Source of the DNA: Hyperoodon ampullatus
Taxonomy: Eukaryota > Chordata > Mammalia > Artiodactyla > Ziphiidae
Direction of reading: 5' to 3'
NCBI GenBank assembly: GCA_949752795.1
Contig: OX457068.1
Coordinates: 59,523,582-59,587,581 of the forward strand
Length of the DNA: 64,000 bases
Shown here: positions 1-11,179 of the stretch, piece by piece
How the letters are laid out: every line of letters starts with the position of its first letter
Position numbering within the stretch: the first letter of the stretch is position 1
Translations under genes and position numbers: made by a program
The notes under the pieces: model-generated
The model's input: the letters and a program-made list of their open reading frames with translations, nothing else
Told to the model about the DNA's origin: nothing
The model's database searches: none

Positions 1-1045
1 TTTCATTTATTTCTGATCTAATTTTTATGATTTCTTTCCTTCTGCTAACTTTGGGATGTTTTTGTTCTTCTTTCTCTAATTGCTTTAGGTGCAAGGTTAG
101 TTTGCTTATTCGAGATGTTTCCTGTTTCTTAAGGTGGGATTGTAATGCTATAAACTTCCCTCTTAGAACTGCTTTTGCTGCATCCCATAGGTTTTGGGTT
201 GTCGTGTCTCCATTGTCATTTGTTTCTAGGTATTTTTTAATTTCCTCTTTGATTTCTTCAGTGATCACTTCGTTATTAAGTAGTGTATTGTTTAGCCTCC
301 ATGTGTTTGTATTTTTTACAGATATTTTCCTGTAACTGATCTCTAGTCTCATAGCATTGTGGTCGGAAAAGATACTTGATAAAATTTCAATTTTCTTAAA
401 TTTACCAAGGCTTGATTTGTGACCCAAGATATGATCTATCCTGCAGAATGTTCCATGAGCACTTGAGAAAATTGTGTATTCTGTTGTTTTTGGATGGAAT
501 GTCCTAAAAATATCAACTAAGTCCATCTTGTTTAATGTATCATTTAAAGCTTGTGTTTCCTTATTTATTTTCATTTTGGATGATCTGTCCTTTGGTGAAA
601 GTGGGGTGTTAAAGTCCCCTGCTCTGATTGTGTTACTGTCGATTTCCACTTTTATGGCTGTTAGTATTTGCCTTATGTATTGAGGTGCTCCTATGTTGGG
701 TGCATAAATATTTACAATTGTTATATCTTCTTCTTATATCGATCCCTTGATCATTATGTAGTGTGCTTCTTTGTCTCTTCTAGTAGTCTTTATTTTAAAG
801 TCTATTTTGTCTGATATGAGAATTGCTACTCCAGCTTTCTTTTGGTTTCCATTTGCATGGAATATCTTTTTCCATTCCCTTACTTTCAATCTGTATGTGT
901 CTCTAGGCCTGAAGTGGGTCTCTTGTAGACAGCATATATATGGGTCTTGTTTTTGTATCCATTCAGCCAGTCTATGACTTTTGGTGGGAGCATTTAGTCC
1001 ATTTACATTTAAGGTAATTATTGATATGTATGTTCCCATTCCCAT
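1..1045 (-). pseudogene. L1-A ORF2 (endonuclease/RT), 5' third, one early stop
   Basis: N-terminal part of the L1 ORF2 protein, the endonuclease and reverse transcriptase that makes target-primed cDNA. The ATG at 1045 opens [16 protein letters not shown]. The frame is open to a TAA at 734, where the intact relative L1-D has CAA (glutamine of SIQEED). Below 734 the same frame reads on through recognisable endonuclease sequence (NIYAPN, GDFNT, the SDHNAM catalytic His region) and seems open to the window edge, although I did not check every codon. The rest of the reverse transcriptase lies outside the window. With the early stop it cannot make full-length protein. Confidence 0.93.
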
Positions 1046-1103
1046 TTCCTTAATTGCTTTGGGTTCGTTATTGTAAGTATATTCCTTCTGTTGTGTTTCT
1101 TGC

Positions 1104-2017
1104 CTAGAGAAGTTCCTTTAGCATTTGTTGTAAAGCTGGTTTGGTGGTGCTGAACTCTCTCAGCTTTTTCTTGTCTGTAAACCTTTTAATTTCTCCATCA
1201 AATCTGAATGAGGTCCTTGCTGGGTAGAGTAATCTTGGTTGCAGGTTTCTCTCCTTCATCACTTTAATTATGTCCTGCCACTCCCTCTGGCTTGTAGAGT
1301 TTCTGCTGAGAGATCAGCTGTTAACCTGATGGGGATTCCCTTGTGTGTTATTTGTTGTTTTTCCCTTGCTGCTTTTAATATGATTTCTTTGTGTTTAATT
1401 TTTGACAGTTTGATTAATATGTGTCTTGGCGTATTTCTCCTTGAATTTATTCTGTATTGGACTCTCTGTGCCTCCTGGACTTGATTAACTATTTCCTTTC
1501 CCATATTAGGGAAGTTTTCAACTATAATCTCTTCAAATATTTTCTCAGTCCCTTTCTTTTTCTCTTCTTCTTCTGGAACCCCTATAATTCGAAAGTTGGT
1601 GCGTTTAATGTTGTCCCAGAGGTCTCTGAGACTGTCCTCTGTTCTTTTCATTCTTTTTTCTTTATTTTGCTCTGCAGCAGTTATTTCCACTATTTTATCT
1701 TCCACCTCACTTATCCGTTCTTCTGCCTCAGTTATTCTGCTATTGATCCCATCTAGAGTATTTTTTATTTCATTTATTGTGTTTTTAATCGATGCTTGAT
1801 TCATCTTTAATTCTTCTAGGTCCTTGTTAACTGTTTCTTGCATTTTGTCTATTCTATTTCCAAGATTTTGGATCTTGGAAATAGAATCTTGGATCATCTT
1901 TACCATCATTATTCTGAATTATTTTTCAGGTAGACTGCCTATTACCTCTTCATTTGTTAGGTCTGCTTGTTTTTTATCTTGCTGCTTCTCCTGCTGTGTG
2001 TTTTTCTCTCTTCTCAT
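1104..2017 (-). pseudogene. L1-A ORF1 (RNA-binding chaperone), broken
   Basis: L1 ORF1, the trimeric RNA-binding protein that coats L1 RNA. ATG at 2017 (MRREKNTQQ), natural stop at 1104-1106. Nominal length about 304 codons, a little shorter than the human protein. In order: N-terminal tail, coiled coil (NRIDKMQETVNKDLEEL to EERISEVEDKIVEI), RRM (IIGVPEEEE) and C-terminal domain (IRLTADLSAETLQAR). Two breaks are visible: GAA to TAA at 1919-1921 (ends LPEK), and a one-base deletion near 1285 that turns QARREW into QARGSGRT and stops at 1268. The frame resumes as EWQDIIKVMKE. It includes the hairpin-forming 21-nt insertion shared with L1-D. Confidence 0.93.
1851..1887 (-). repeat. Perfect 16-bp inverted repeat inside L1-A ORF1
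   Basis: Arms 1851-1866 (attctatttccaagat) and 1872-1887 (atcttggaaatagaat) are exact reverse complements with a 5-nt loop. The same hairpin is at 26513-26549 in L1-D. L1-B and L1-E lack the arm created by the 21-nt insertion. Confidence 0.95.
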
Positions 2018-3492
2018 TTTGCTTATGTTAGTGTGTTTGGGGTCTCCTTTTTGCAGGCTGCAGGTTCGTAGTTCCCGTTGTTTTTGGTGTCTATCCCCAG
2101 TGGCTAAGGTTGGTTTAGTGGGTTGTGTAGGCTTCCTGGTGGAGGGGACTAGTGCCTGTGTTCTGGTGGATGAGGCTGGATCTTGTCTTTCTGGTTGGCA
2201 GGTCCACTTCTGGTGGTGTGTTTTGGGTGTCTGCGGACTTTTTATGATTTTAGGCCACCTCTCTGCTAATGGGTGGCGTTGTGTTCCTGTCTTGCTAGTT
2301 GTTTGGCATAGGGTGTCCATCACTGTAGCTTGCTGGTCGTTGAGTGAAGCTGGGTGCTGGTGTTGAGATGGAGATCTCTGGAAGATTTTCGCTGTTCGAT
2401 ATTATGTGGAGCTGGGAGGTCTCTTGTGGACCAGTGTCCTGAAGTTGGCTCTCCCACCTCAGAGGCACAGCACTGACTCCTGGCTCCTCAATTTGGGATG
2501 ATTTGTTGTCTATTCATGTATTCCACAGATGCAGAGTACATCAAGTTGATTGTGGAGCTTTAATCCGCTGCTTCTGAGGCTGCTGGGAGAGGTTTCTCTT
2601 TCTCTTCTTTGTTCTCACAGCTCCTGGGTCTCAGCTTTGGATTTGGCCCCGCCTCTGCGTGTAGGTCGCCAGAGGGCGTCTGTTCTTCACTCAGACAGGA
2701 CAGGGTTAAAAGAGCCGCCTCTTCCGGGACTCTGGCTCACTCAGGCCGGGCGAGAGGGAGGGGCACGGAGTGCGGGGCAAGCCTGCAGCGGCGGAGGTCA
2801 GCGTGACGTTGCACTAGCTCGAGGCGCGCCGTGCGTTCTCCCAGGGAAGCCGCCCCTGGATCCCGGGACCCCAGCAGTGGCGGGCTGCACAGGCTCCCGG
2901 AAGGGCGGTGTGGACAGTGACCTGCGCTCGCACACAGGCTTCTTGGCGGCGGCAGCAGCAGCCCCAACGTCCCACGCCCGTCTCTGGGCTCCGCGCTTTC
3001 AGCCGCGACTCGTGCCCATCTGTGGAGCCCCTTTAAGCAGCTCTCTTAATCCCATCTCCTCGCGCACCAGGAAACAAAGAGGGAAGAAAAAGTCTCTTGC
3101 CTCTTCGGCAGCTCCAGAGTTTTCCCGGACTCCCTCCTGGCTAGCTGTGGCACATTAACCCCCTTCAGGCTGAGTTCTCACCGCCAGCCCCAGTCCTCTC
3201 CCTGCACTCTGACCGAAGCCCGAGCCTCAGCTTCCAGTGCCGCCCACCCCGGCGGGAGAGCAGACAAGCCTCTCGGGCTGTTGAGTGCTGCTCGGCACCA
3301 CTCCTCTGTGTGGGAATCTCTCCTCTTTGCCCTACCCTGGTATGTGATGAGTTTCTTGCCTTTTGGGAGGTCTGGGGTCTTCTGCCAGCGTTCAGTAGGT
3401 GTTCTGTAGGAGTTGTTCCACGTGTAGCTGTATTTCTGGTGTATCCGTGGGGAGGAAGGTGATCTCCGCGTCTTACTCTTCCACCATCTTTA
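2018..3492 (-). promoter_or_regulatory. L1-A 5' UTR / internal promoter, CpG-rich
   Basis: L1 5' UTRs hold the internal RNA polymerase II promoter. Between about 2640 and 3340 the sequence is GC- and CpG-rich, unlike everything else in the window, which fits a young copy not yet eroded by methyl-CpG decay. The sense 5' end has AAGATGG, the core of the YY1 site known near the start of human L1. Compared with L1-B this UTR lacks two blocks: the A-rich segment that L1-B has at about 8815-9300, and about 200 nt near 3335 corresponding to about 10140-10320 of L1-B. The second junction lies at a 'tttgccct' microhomology. Confidence 0.85.
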
Positions 3493-4040
3493 CATATATA
3501 CTTTTTAAATATATGTTCTGGCTTATTTAAGTGATCTTCCATTCTTTTATATATTTGCCTTTCCTATTGTGATTTTCCCTTTCCTGTAGATTCTTGCTTC
3601 CTTTCTATTTAGAGAAGCCCCTTCAATAGTTCTGTTAGGTTAGGTTTAGTACTGCTGTATTCTTTAATTCTTGCTTGCCTGAGAAATTATTTATCTCTCC
3701 TTTTACTCTAAATGATAATCTATCTGGGTAGAGTATCCTAGGTGCCAGGGTATTTTTTCCCTTTCAGGACTTTGAATATATCATGCCTCTCCCTTCTGGC
3801 CTGCAATATTTCTTCAGAGGAATCAGCTGATAGCTTTATGGGGGTTCCATTGTTTCTGACCCTTGCTTTTCTCCTGCTACCATTACTAACCTCTGTTTAA
3901 CTTTTGCCATTTTAATTATGATGTGTCTTGGTGTGGGTTTGTTTGGGTTCATCTTGTTTGGGAACACCCCAACCCCATGCTCCTTCTATGAAGATATCTG
4001 CTTCCTTCCTTCGGAAGTTTTCAGCATAATTTCTTCAAAT
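3493..4040 (-). mobile_element. L1-C, ORF1 3' part and spacer (old L1 fragment)
   Basis: Antisense old L1 sequence. The + strand motifs 'tagagaag.cccttcaa', 'gggtagagtatcctaggt', 'gatgtgtcttggtgtggg' and 'cataatttcttcaaat' match the ORF1 C-terminal region and the ORF1-ORF2 spacer of old mammalian L1. No ORF survives. It continues at 10488 after the L1-B insertion. The stretch 3493-3590 is spacer-like but less certain. Confidence 0.85.
4033..4040. repeat. L1-B target-site duplication, left copy
   Basis: 'cttcaaat' here and at 10488-10495 flank L1-B. L1-C ORF1 sequence reads continuously across the two flanks if one copy is removed. The duplication may have been longer, as the following bases are similar but diverged. 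Confidence 0.6.
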
Positions 4041-4160
4041 ATATATATTTGTTTTTTAGAGTTCACATTCTGTTAAAAAAAAATTAACATCTTTATTGGA
4101 GTATAATTGATTTACAATGGTGTGTTAGTTTCTGCTTTATAAAAAAAGTGAATCAGCTGT

Positions 4161-4184
4161 ATATATATATATATATATATATAT
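4161..4184. repeat. (TA)n microsatellite
   Basis: About 12 TA units at the internal deletion junction of L1-B. Confidence 0.95.
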
Positions 4185-4199
4185 TTCATTCATATAATT

Positions 4200-7100
4200 T
4201 CATTTTGATATTGAGCTGCATGATCTACTTGTAAATTTTGCAGATTCATGTTTTCTCAGTTGTTTCATTTGCAAATATTTTCTCCCATTCTGAGGTTTGT
4301 CTTTTCATTTTATTTATGGTTTCCTTTGTGTGGAAAAGATTTTAAGTTTCATTATGTCCCATTTGTTTATTTTTGTTTTTATTTCCATTTCTCTAAGAGT
4401 TGAGTCAAAAAGGATCTTACAGTGGTTAATGTCATAGAGTGCTCTGCCTATGTTTTCCTCTAAGAGTTTTATAGTGTCTGGCCTTACATTTAGGTCTTTA
4501 ATCCATTTTGAGTTTATTTTTGTGTATGGGGTTAGGAAGTGTTCTAATTTCATTCTTTTACATGTAGCTGTCCAGTTTTCCAAGCACCACTTACTGAAGA
4601 AGCTCTCATTTACCCATTAGACATTCTTGCCACTTTTATGAAAGATAAGGTGACCGCATGTGCATGGGTTTATCTCTGGGCTTTCTATCCTGTTCCATTG
4701 ATCTATATTTCTGTTTTTGTGTCAGTACCATATTGTCTTGATTACCGTAGCTTTGTAGTAGAGTCTGAAGTCAGGAGCCTGATTCCTCTAACTCTGTTTT
4801 TCTTTCTCAATATTGCTTTGGTTATTTGGGTGCTTTTGTGATTCCATGTACATTGTGAATTTTTTTGTTCTAGTTCTCTGAAAAATGCCAGTTGTAGCTT
4901 GATAGGGATTGCATTGAATCTGTAGGTTGCTTTGGGTAGTACAGTCATTTTCACAATGTTGATTCTTCTACTCCAAGAACATGCTATATCTCTCCATCTG
5001 TTTGTATCATCTTTAATTTCTTTCATCAGTGTCTCATAATTTTCTGCATACAGTTCTTTTGTCTCCTTAGGTAAGTTTATTCCTATGTATTTTATTCATT
5101 TTTTATTGCAGTGGTAAATGGTAGTGTGTCCTTAATTTCTCTTTCAGATATTTCATCATTAGTATATAGGAATGCAAGAGATTTGTGTGCATTAACTTTG
5201 TACCTTGTTACTTTACCAAATTCATTGATTAGCTCCAGCAGTTTTCTGGTAGCATCTTTAGGATGGATTCTCTATCTATAGTATGTCATCTGCAAACAGT
5301 GACAGTTTTACTTCTTTTCCAACTTGAATTCTTTTCATTTCTTGTTCTTCTCTGACTGCTGTGGCTAAAACTTCCAAAACTATGTTGAATAATAGCGGTG
5401 AGAGTGGGCAACCTTGTCTTGTTTCTGATCCTGGTGGAAATGTTTTCAGTTTTTCACCATTGAGAATGATGTTGTCTGTGGATTTGTTTTATATTTCCTT
5501 TCTTATGTTGAAGAAAGTTCCCTCTATGCCTACTTTCTGGAGGGTGTTTATCTTAAATGGGTGTTGAATTTTGTCGATAACTTTTTCTGCATCTATTGAG
5601 ATGATTATGTGGATTTTCTCCTTCAGTTTGTTCATATGCTGTATCACATTGATTGATTTGCCTATATTGAAGAATACTTCCATTCCTGTAATAAACCCCA
5701 CTTGATCATGGTGTATGATCCTTTTAATGTGCTGTTGGATTCTGTTGGTTAGTGTTTTGTTGAGGATTTTTGCACCTAAGTTCGTCAGTGATATTGGCCT
5801 GTAGTTTTCTTTTATTCTGACAATTTTGTGTGATTTTGGTATCAGGGTGATGGTGACCTTGTATAATGAGTGTGGGAGCTTTCCTATCTCTGCTATAATT
5901 TGGAAGAGTTTGAGAAGGATAGGTGTTAGCTTTTCTCTAAAAGTTTGATAGAATTCTCCTGTGAGGCCGTCTGGTCCTGGGCTTTTGTTATTTGGAGGAT
6001 TTTTAATCACAGTTTCAATTTCAGTGCTTGTGATTTGTCTGTTTATATTTTCTATTTCTTCCTGGTTAAGTCTCAGAAGTTTGTGCATTTCTAAGAATTT
6101 TTCCATTTCTTCCAGATTGTCCATTTTATTGGCCTATAGTTGCTTGTAGTAATCTCTCATGATCCTTTGTATTTCTATAGTGTCAGTTGTTACTTCTCCT
6201 TTTTCATTTCTATTTCTATTGATTTGAGTCTTCTCCCCCTTTTTTCTTGATGAGTCTAGTAATGGTGTATCAATTTTGTTTATCTTCTCAAAGAACCAGC
6301 TTTTAGTTTTATTGATCTTTGTTATCATTTTCTTCATTTCTTTTTCATTTATTTCTGAAAAGGTCTTTATGATTTCTTTCCTTCTACTACCTTTGGGGTT
6401 TTTTTGTTCTTCTTTCTCTAATTGCTTTAGGTGTAAGGTCAGATTGTTTATTTTAGATGTGTCTTGTTTCTTGAGGTAGGATTATATTGCTATAATCTTC
6501 CCTCTTAGAAACACTTTTGCTGCATCCCATACGTTTTAGTTGTCATGTTTTCATTGTCATTTGTTTCTAGGTATTCTTTATTTCCTCTTTGATTTTCTCA
6601 GTGATTTCTTGGTTATTTAGTAGCATACTGTTTAGCCTCCATGTGTTTGTATTTTTTACTGTTTTTTTTTTCTGTAATTGATATGTAGTCTGATAGCATT
6701 TTGGTCTGAAAATATTCTTTCTATTTTCTTAGCTTTACCAAGACTTGATTTGTGACCCAAGATATGATCTATCCTGGAGAGTGTTCCATGAACACTTGAA
6801 AAGAATGTGTATTCTGTTGCTTTTGGATGGAATGCCCTATATCAATTAAGTCTATCTTTCTTAATGTATCATTTAAAGCTTAATGTATCATTTAAAGCTT
6901 GTTTCCTTATTCATTTTCATTTTGCATGATCTGTCTGTTGGTGAAAGTGAGGTGTTAAAGTCCCCTACTGTTATTGTGTTACTGTAGATTTCCCCTTTTG
7001 TGGCTGTTAGTATTTGCCTTATGTACTGAGGTGTTCCTATGTTGGGTGCATAAATATCTACAGTTGTTATATCTTCTTCTTGGATTGATTCCTTGATCAC

Positions 7101-7391
7101 TATGTAATGTCCTTCTTTGTCTCTTGTAATAGACTTTATTTTAAAGTCTATTTTGCCTGATTTGAGAATTGCTACACCAGGTTTCCTTTGATTTCAATTT
7201 GCATGGAATATGTTTTTCCATCCCCTCAGTTTCAGTCTCTGTGTGTTCCTAGGTCTGAAGTTGGTCTCTCGCAGACAGCATATATATGGGTCTTGTTTTT
7301 TTATCCATTCAGCCACTCTGTGTCCTTTGCTTGTAGCATTTAATCCATTTACATTTAAGGTAATTATCAATATGTATGTTCCTTTTATCAT
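4200..7391 (-). pseudogene. L1-B ORF2, multiply broken
   Basis: Degenerate L1 endonuclease/reverse transcriptase. The start at 7391 reads [16 protein letters not shown] and stops after the NIFHAN motif at 7194. Further frame pieces are at 6888-7100 (endonuclease DIYAPN..VGDFNTS), 6134-6337 ([12 protein letters not shown]), 5489-6124 (211 codons of [36 protein letters not shown]), 4742-5026 and 4314-4583. The RT motif C is still readable as FADD near 5290. A 19-nt tandem duplication at 6862-6899 adds a frameshift. The C-terminal Cys-rich part is absent. Confidence 0.93.
6862..6899. repeat. 19-nt tandem duplication in L1-B ORF2
   Basis: The unit 'taatgtatcatttaaagct' occurs twice back to back (6862-6880, 6881-6899). 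Other L1 copies in the window have one unit. Confidence 0.95.
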
Positions 7392-7449
7392 TTTCTTAAT
7401 TTTGGGAGGTTTGTTACAGTAGGTCTTTTCCTTCTCTTGTGTTTCCTGC

Positions 7450-8341
7450 CTAGAGAAGTCCTTTTAGCATTTGTTGTAAAGCTGGCTTCATGGTGCTGAA
7501 TTCTCTTAGGTTTTGCTTGTCTGTAAATGTTTTAATTTCTCCATCAAATCTGAATAAGATCCCTGATGGGTAGTTTCATCTTGGTTGTAGGTTTTTCCCT
7601 TTCATCACTTTAAAAATGTCTTACCATGCCTTTCTGGCTTGAAGGGTTTCTGTTGTCATATTCACTGTTAACCTTATGGCGATTCCCTTTTATGGTATTT
7701 GTTGCTTTTCCCTTGATGCTTTTCATATTTTTTCTTTGTATTTAATTTTTGATAGCTTGATTAATATGTATCTTTCTGTGTTTCTCCTTTGATTTATCCT
7801 GTATGGGACTCTGTGTTTCCTGGACTTCACTGACTATTTCCTTTCACTTATTAGGGAAGTTTTCAACTATAATCTCCTGAAACATTTTCTCAGTCCCTTT
7901 ATTTTTCTCTAGTTCTTCTGGGACCCCTATTATTCGAATGTTGGTACATTTAATATTGTCCCAGATATCTCCTAGACTGTCCTCCATTGTTTTCATTCTC
8001 CTTTTCTTTATTCTTCTCTGTGGTAATTATTTCCACTATTTTATCTTATAGGTCATTTGTCCATTCTTCTGCCTCAGTTATTCTGCTACTGACTCCTTCT
8101 AGAGAAGTTTAAATTTCATTTATTGTGTTATTCATCAATGTTTCTTTGCTCTTTAGTTCTTCAACTCCTTTTTAAACGTTTCTTGTATTTTCTCCATTCT
8201 ATTTCCAAGATTTTGGATCATCTTTACTATCATTACCCTGAATTATTTTCCAGGTAGACTGCCTCTTTCCTCTTCATTTGTTTAGTCTGGTGGAGTTTTA
8301 CCTCCCTCTTTCATCTGCTGTATATTTCTCTGTCTTGTCAT
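7450..8341 (-). pseudogene. L1-B ORF1, broken
   Basis: Degenerate ORF1 chaperone gene. ATG at 8341 (codes MTRQRN), natural stop at 7450-7452; the span of 892 nt is not a multiple of three. Sense-strand landmarks are the coiled-coil region (8040-8230), 'ccaacattcgaataatagg' of the RRM (about 7930) and 'atgctaaaaggac' before the stop. Numerous indels leave no useful frame. It lacks the DSISKIQ insertion: the sense reads 'gatgatccaaaatcttgg' directly. Confidence 0.85.
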
Positions 8342-10487
8342 TTTGCTGAGCTTACTCTTTCTGGGGTCTCCTTTTCACAGGCTGCAGGTCCATAGTTCCC
8401 ATTGTTTTTGGGTCTGCCCCCGGTGGTCAAGGTTTGTTCAGTGGTTTGTCTAGGCTTCCTTGTGGAGAGGTTGGGTTCCTGTGTTGTGGTGGATGAGGCT
8501 GGATCTTGTCGTTCTGGTGGGCAGGACCACATCCGGTGGTGTGTTTTTTGGTGTCTGTGAACTTATGATTTTAGGCAGCCTCTCTGCTAATGGGTGGGGT
8601 TGTGTTCCCGTCTTGCTAGTGGTTTGACATAGGGTGTCCAGCACCATAGTTTGCTGCTCATTGAGTGTAGCTAGGTCTTAACATTGAGGTGGAGAACTCT
8701 GGGAGAGGTTTTGCCATTTGATATTACGTGGCTCTGGGAGGTCTCTGCTGGACCAATGTCCTAAACTCGGCTCTCCCACCACAGAGGCTCAGGCCTGACA
8801 CTGGCCTGAGCACCCAAGACTCTGTCAGCCACATGGCTCAGAAGAAAAATGAGAATAAAAAAGAAAGGTAGAAAGAATGAAAAAAGTAAAATAAAATTAT
8901 TAAAATAAATAATAAAAAATATTACTAAAAGTATTTTAAAAAATAATGGAAGAAAGAAAGAGAGCCAGCAAATCTAAAAACAAATCCATCAATGATAACA
9001 AGCGCTAAAAACTATACAACAACAACAACAGCAAAGACTGACTGAACACTAGGACAAATGGTAAAAGCAAAGCTATACCAACAAAATCTCATAAAGAAGC
9101 CTACACATACACACTGAAAAAAAGAGAAAAAGGAAAAAATATATATATATATATATTTTTTAAAGGAAGAGATAAAACAAAGCAATAAACAAGTCTACCA
9201 ATGATGATAAGCTCTAAATACTAAACTAAGATAAACATAATACCAGAAATAAATTAGATGCAGAAAGTGAGCCCCAGGTCTACAGTTGCTCCCAAAGTCC
9301 ACCGCCTCAATTTTGGGATGATTCATTGTCTTCATGCATTTCACAGATGCAAGCTACGTCAAATTGATTGTGGAGATTTAAGCTGCTGCTTCTGAGGCTG
9401 CTGGGAGAAATTTCCCTTTCTCTTCTTTTTTTGCACAGATTCTGGGGTTCAGCTTTGGATTTGACCCTGCCTCTGTGTTGCTTTAGGGCGTCTCTTCCCC
9501 GCCCAGACAGGATGGGGTTAAAGTAGCAGCTGATTTGGGGTCTCTGGCTCTCTCAGGCATGGGGGAGAAAGGGGTATAGAATGTGGGGCGATCTTGCAGT
9601 GATAGAGGCTGGTGTGACCTTGTAACAGCTTGAGGCGTGCCGTATCTTCTTCTGGGAAACTATCCCTGGATCACAGGACCTTGGCAGTGGTGGGCTGCAC
9701 ACACTCTTGGAAGGGGAGTTGTGTATAGTGACTTGTGCTTACACACATACTTCTTGCTGTCTTCATCAGCAGCCTTAGCATTTCATGCCCATCTTTGGTG
9801 TCTGCACTGATAGTCATGGCTCACGCCTGTCTCTGGTGCTCCTTTAGGCGGACCTCTGAATCCCCTCTCCTCGCACACCTCAAATCAATGGTCTCTGGCC
9901 TCTTAGGCAGTTTGAGACTTTTTCCTGGAGTCCCTCCCAGCTAGCTATGGCACATTAACCCCCTTCAGTCTGTGTCCATTCAGCCAACCCCTGTCCTCTC
10001 TCTCGGATCCGACCTCCGAAGCCCAAGCCTCAACTCCCAGCTCCCACCTGCCCCAGCAGGTGAGCAGGTAAGCCTCTCCAGCTGGTGAGTGCTGGTCGGC
10101 ACCAATCATCTCTGCAGGGATCTCTCCACTTTCCCCTCTGCACCCCTGTTGCTCTGCTCTCCTCTGTGGCTCCAAAGCTTCCCCCCTGCCCACCCCCCCA
10201 TCTCCACCAGTGAAGGGGTTTCCTAGTGTGTGGAAACATTTCCTCCTTTACAGCTCCCTCCCAGAGGTGCAGGTCCCATCCTTATTCTTCTGTCTCAGTT
10301 TTTTCTTTTTTCTTTTTCCCTACACAGGTACAAGTGGAGTTTGTTGCCTTTTGGGAAGTCTTAGGTCTTCAGCCAGCATTCAGTAGGTGTTCTGTAGGAG
10401 TTGCTCCACATGTAGATGTATTTCTGATGTATTTGTGGGGAGGAAGGTGACCTCCACATCTTACTCCTCTGCCGTCTTGAAGATCCC
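8342..10487 (-). promoter_or_regulatory. L1-B 5' UTR, full type
   Basis: About 2.1 kb, the longest 5' UTR among the younger L1s here. It keeps an A-rich block (8815-9300, many 'aaataaa' and 'gaaag' runs) and the segment near 10140-10320 that L1-A lacks. Many CpGs seen in L1-A are TG or CA here, consistent with greater age. The sense start reads 'tcaagacggcagagg', a diverged form of the usual AAGATGG element. Confidence 0.85.
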
Positions 10488-10889
10488 CTTCAAATGCATT
10501 TTTGATCCCCTTCTCTCTCTCTTCTCCTTTTGGAACACATAATATGCATAATTCAGCACTCATATTAGTCAATAGATCTCATATGTTGCTTTTTTTTTAA
10601 TTTGTCTTTGTGTCTGTTGGTCTGATTGGGTGATTTCCATTATTCTATCTTCCAGAATACTTATTCATTCTTCTGTGCTATTTAGTCTCTTATTATTCTA
10701 GATTGGTTTTTACCTTGCCAATTGAGTTGTCTAATTTTTATTGGTTCCTCTTTATAGTTTCAATTTCCTTGTTGCAATGATGTGCATTTCTATCAATAAT
10801 CTTTTTAAACTCCTTTAGCATTTTATTACTACCTTTCTGAACTTGTGATCTAGGAGACTGGTGAGGTCCATTTCATCATGTGTTCTTTC

Positions 10890-10896
10890 AGGAGAT

Positions 10897-10935
<39 letters not shown>

Positions 10936-10940
10936 TTTGT
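10890..10940. repeat. (TTTA)n simple repeat
   Basis: About eleven 'ttta' units, drifting to 'tttg' at the right end. Confidence 0.95.
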
Positions 10941-10970
10941 TTGTTTTACTTGTAAGTAGTTCCTCTCCTT

Positions 10971-11179
10971 TTTTTTTTTTTTTTTTTGTGGTACACGGGC
11001 TTCTCACTGTTGTGGCCTCTCCCATTGTGGAGCACAGGCTCCAGATGTACAGGCTCAGTGAACATGGCTCAAGGGCCTATCTGCTCCATGTCATGTGGGA
11101 TCTTCCTGGACCAGGGCACGGACCCATGTCCCTTGCATTGGCAGGCGGACTCTCAACCACTGTGCCACCTGGGAAGCCC
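10971..11179 (-). mobile_element. CHR-type SINE (cetacean tRNA-derived)
   Basis: Antisense copy: poly-T at 10971-10987 (A-tail), body, then '..ccacctgggaagccc' at the right (SINE 5' end). The flanking duplication 'tcctctccttttt' at 10961-10973 and 11180-11192 is perfect. It is inserted in L1-C. Pol III transcribed, mobilised by L1. Confidence 0.95.

Larger units (their letters stand above)
1..3492 (-). mobile_element. L1-A: young LINE-1, 3' part beyond window edge
   Basis: Minus-strand LINE-1. Reading right to left there is a CpG-rich 5' UTR (3492-2018), ORF1 (2017-1104), a 58-nt spacer and ORF2 from 1045 to the window edge. The 5' end begins with an AAGATGG motif, as in the other full-length L1s here. 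ORF2 starts MGMGTY and ORF1 carries the DSISKIQ insertion, both shared only with L1-D, so the two belong to one young subfamily. Its 5' end abuts ORF1-ORF2 spacer sequence of the old L1-C, so it is probably nested in L1-C; the other junction is outside the window. Confidence 0.96.
4041..10487 (-). mobile_element. L1-B: near full-length LINE-1 nested in L1-C
   Basis: Minus-strand LINE-1 with 5' UTR (10487-8342), ORF1 (8341-7450), ORF2 (7391 to about 4200) and a short 3' end containing 'aataaagatgttaa' in the sense direction. ORF2 starts MIKGTY, a mid-age subfamily marker shared with L1-E. Many substitutions and frameshifts make it dead. About 0.9 kb is missing between the ORF2 sequence SEWEKIF...QLNI (4200-4300) and the last bases of the 3' UTR (4078-4160), so the cysteine-rich C-terminus and most of the 3' UTR are gone; a (TA)n tract sits at the junction. 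Confidence 0.95.

Noticed and set aside
2550..3158. 202-codon + frame across CpG-rich DNA, looking like a CpG-island first exon
   Set aside because: The region is the 5' UTR of minus-strand L1-A, homologous to L1-B 9400-10200; high GC content alone keeps it open.
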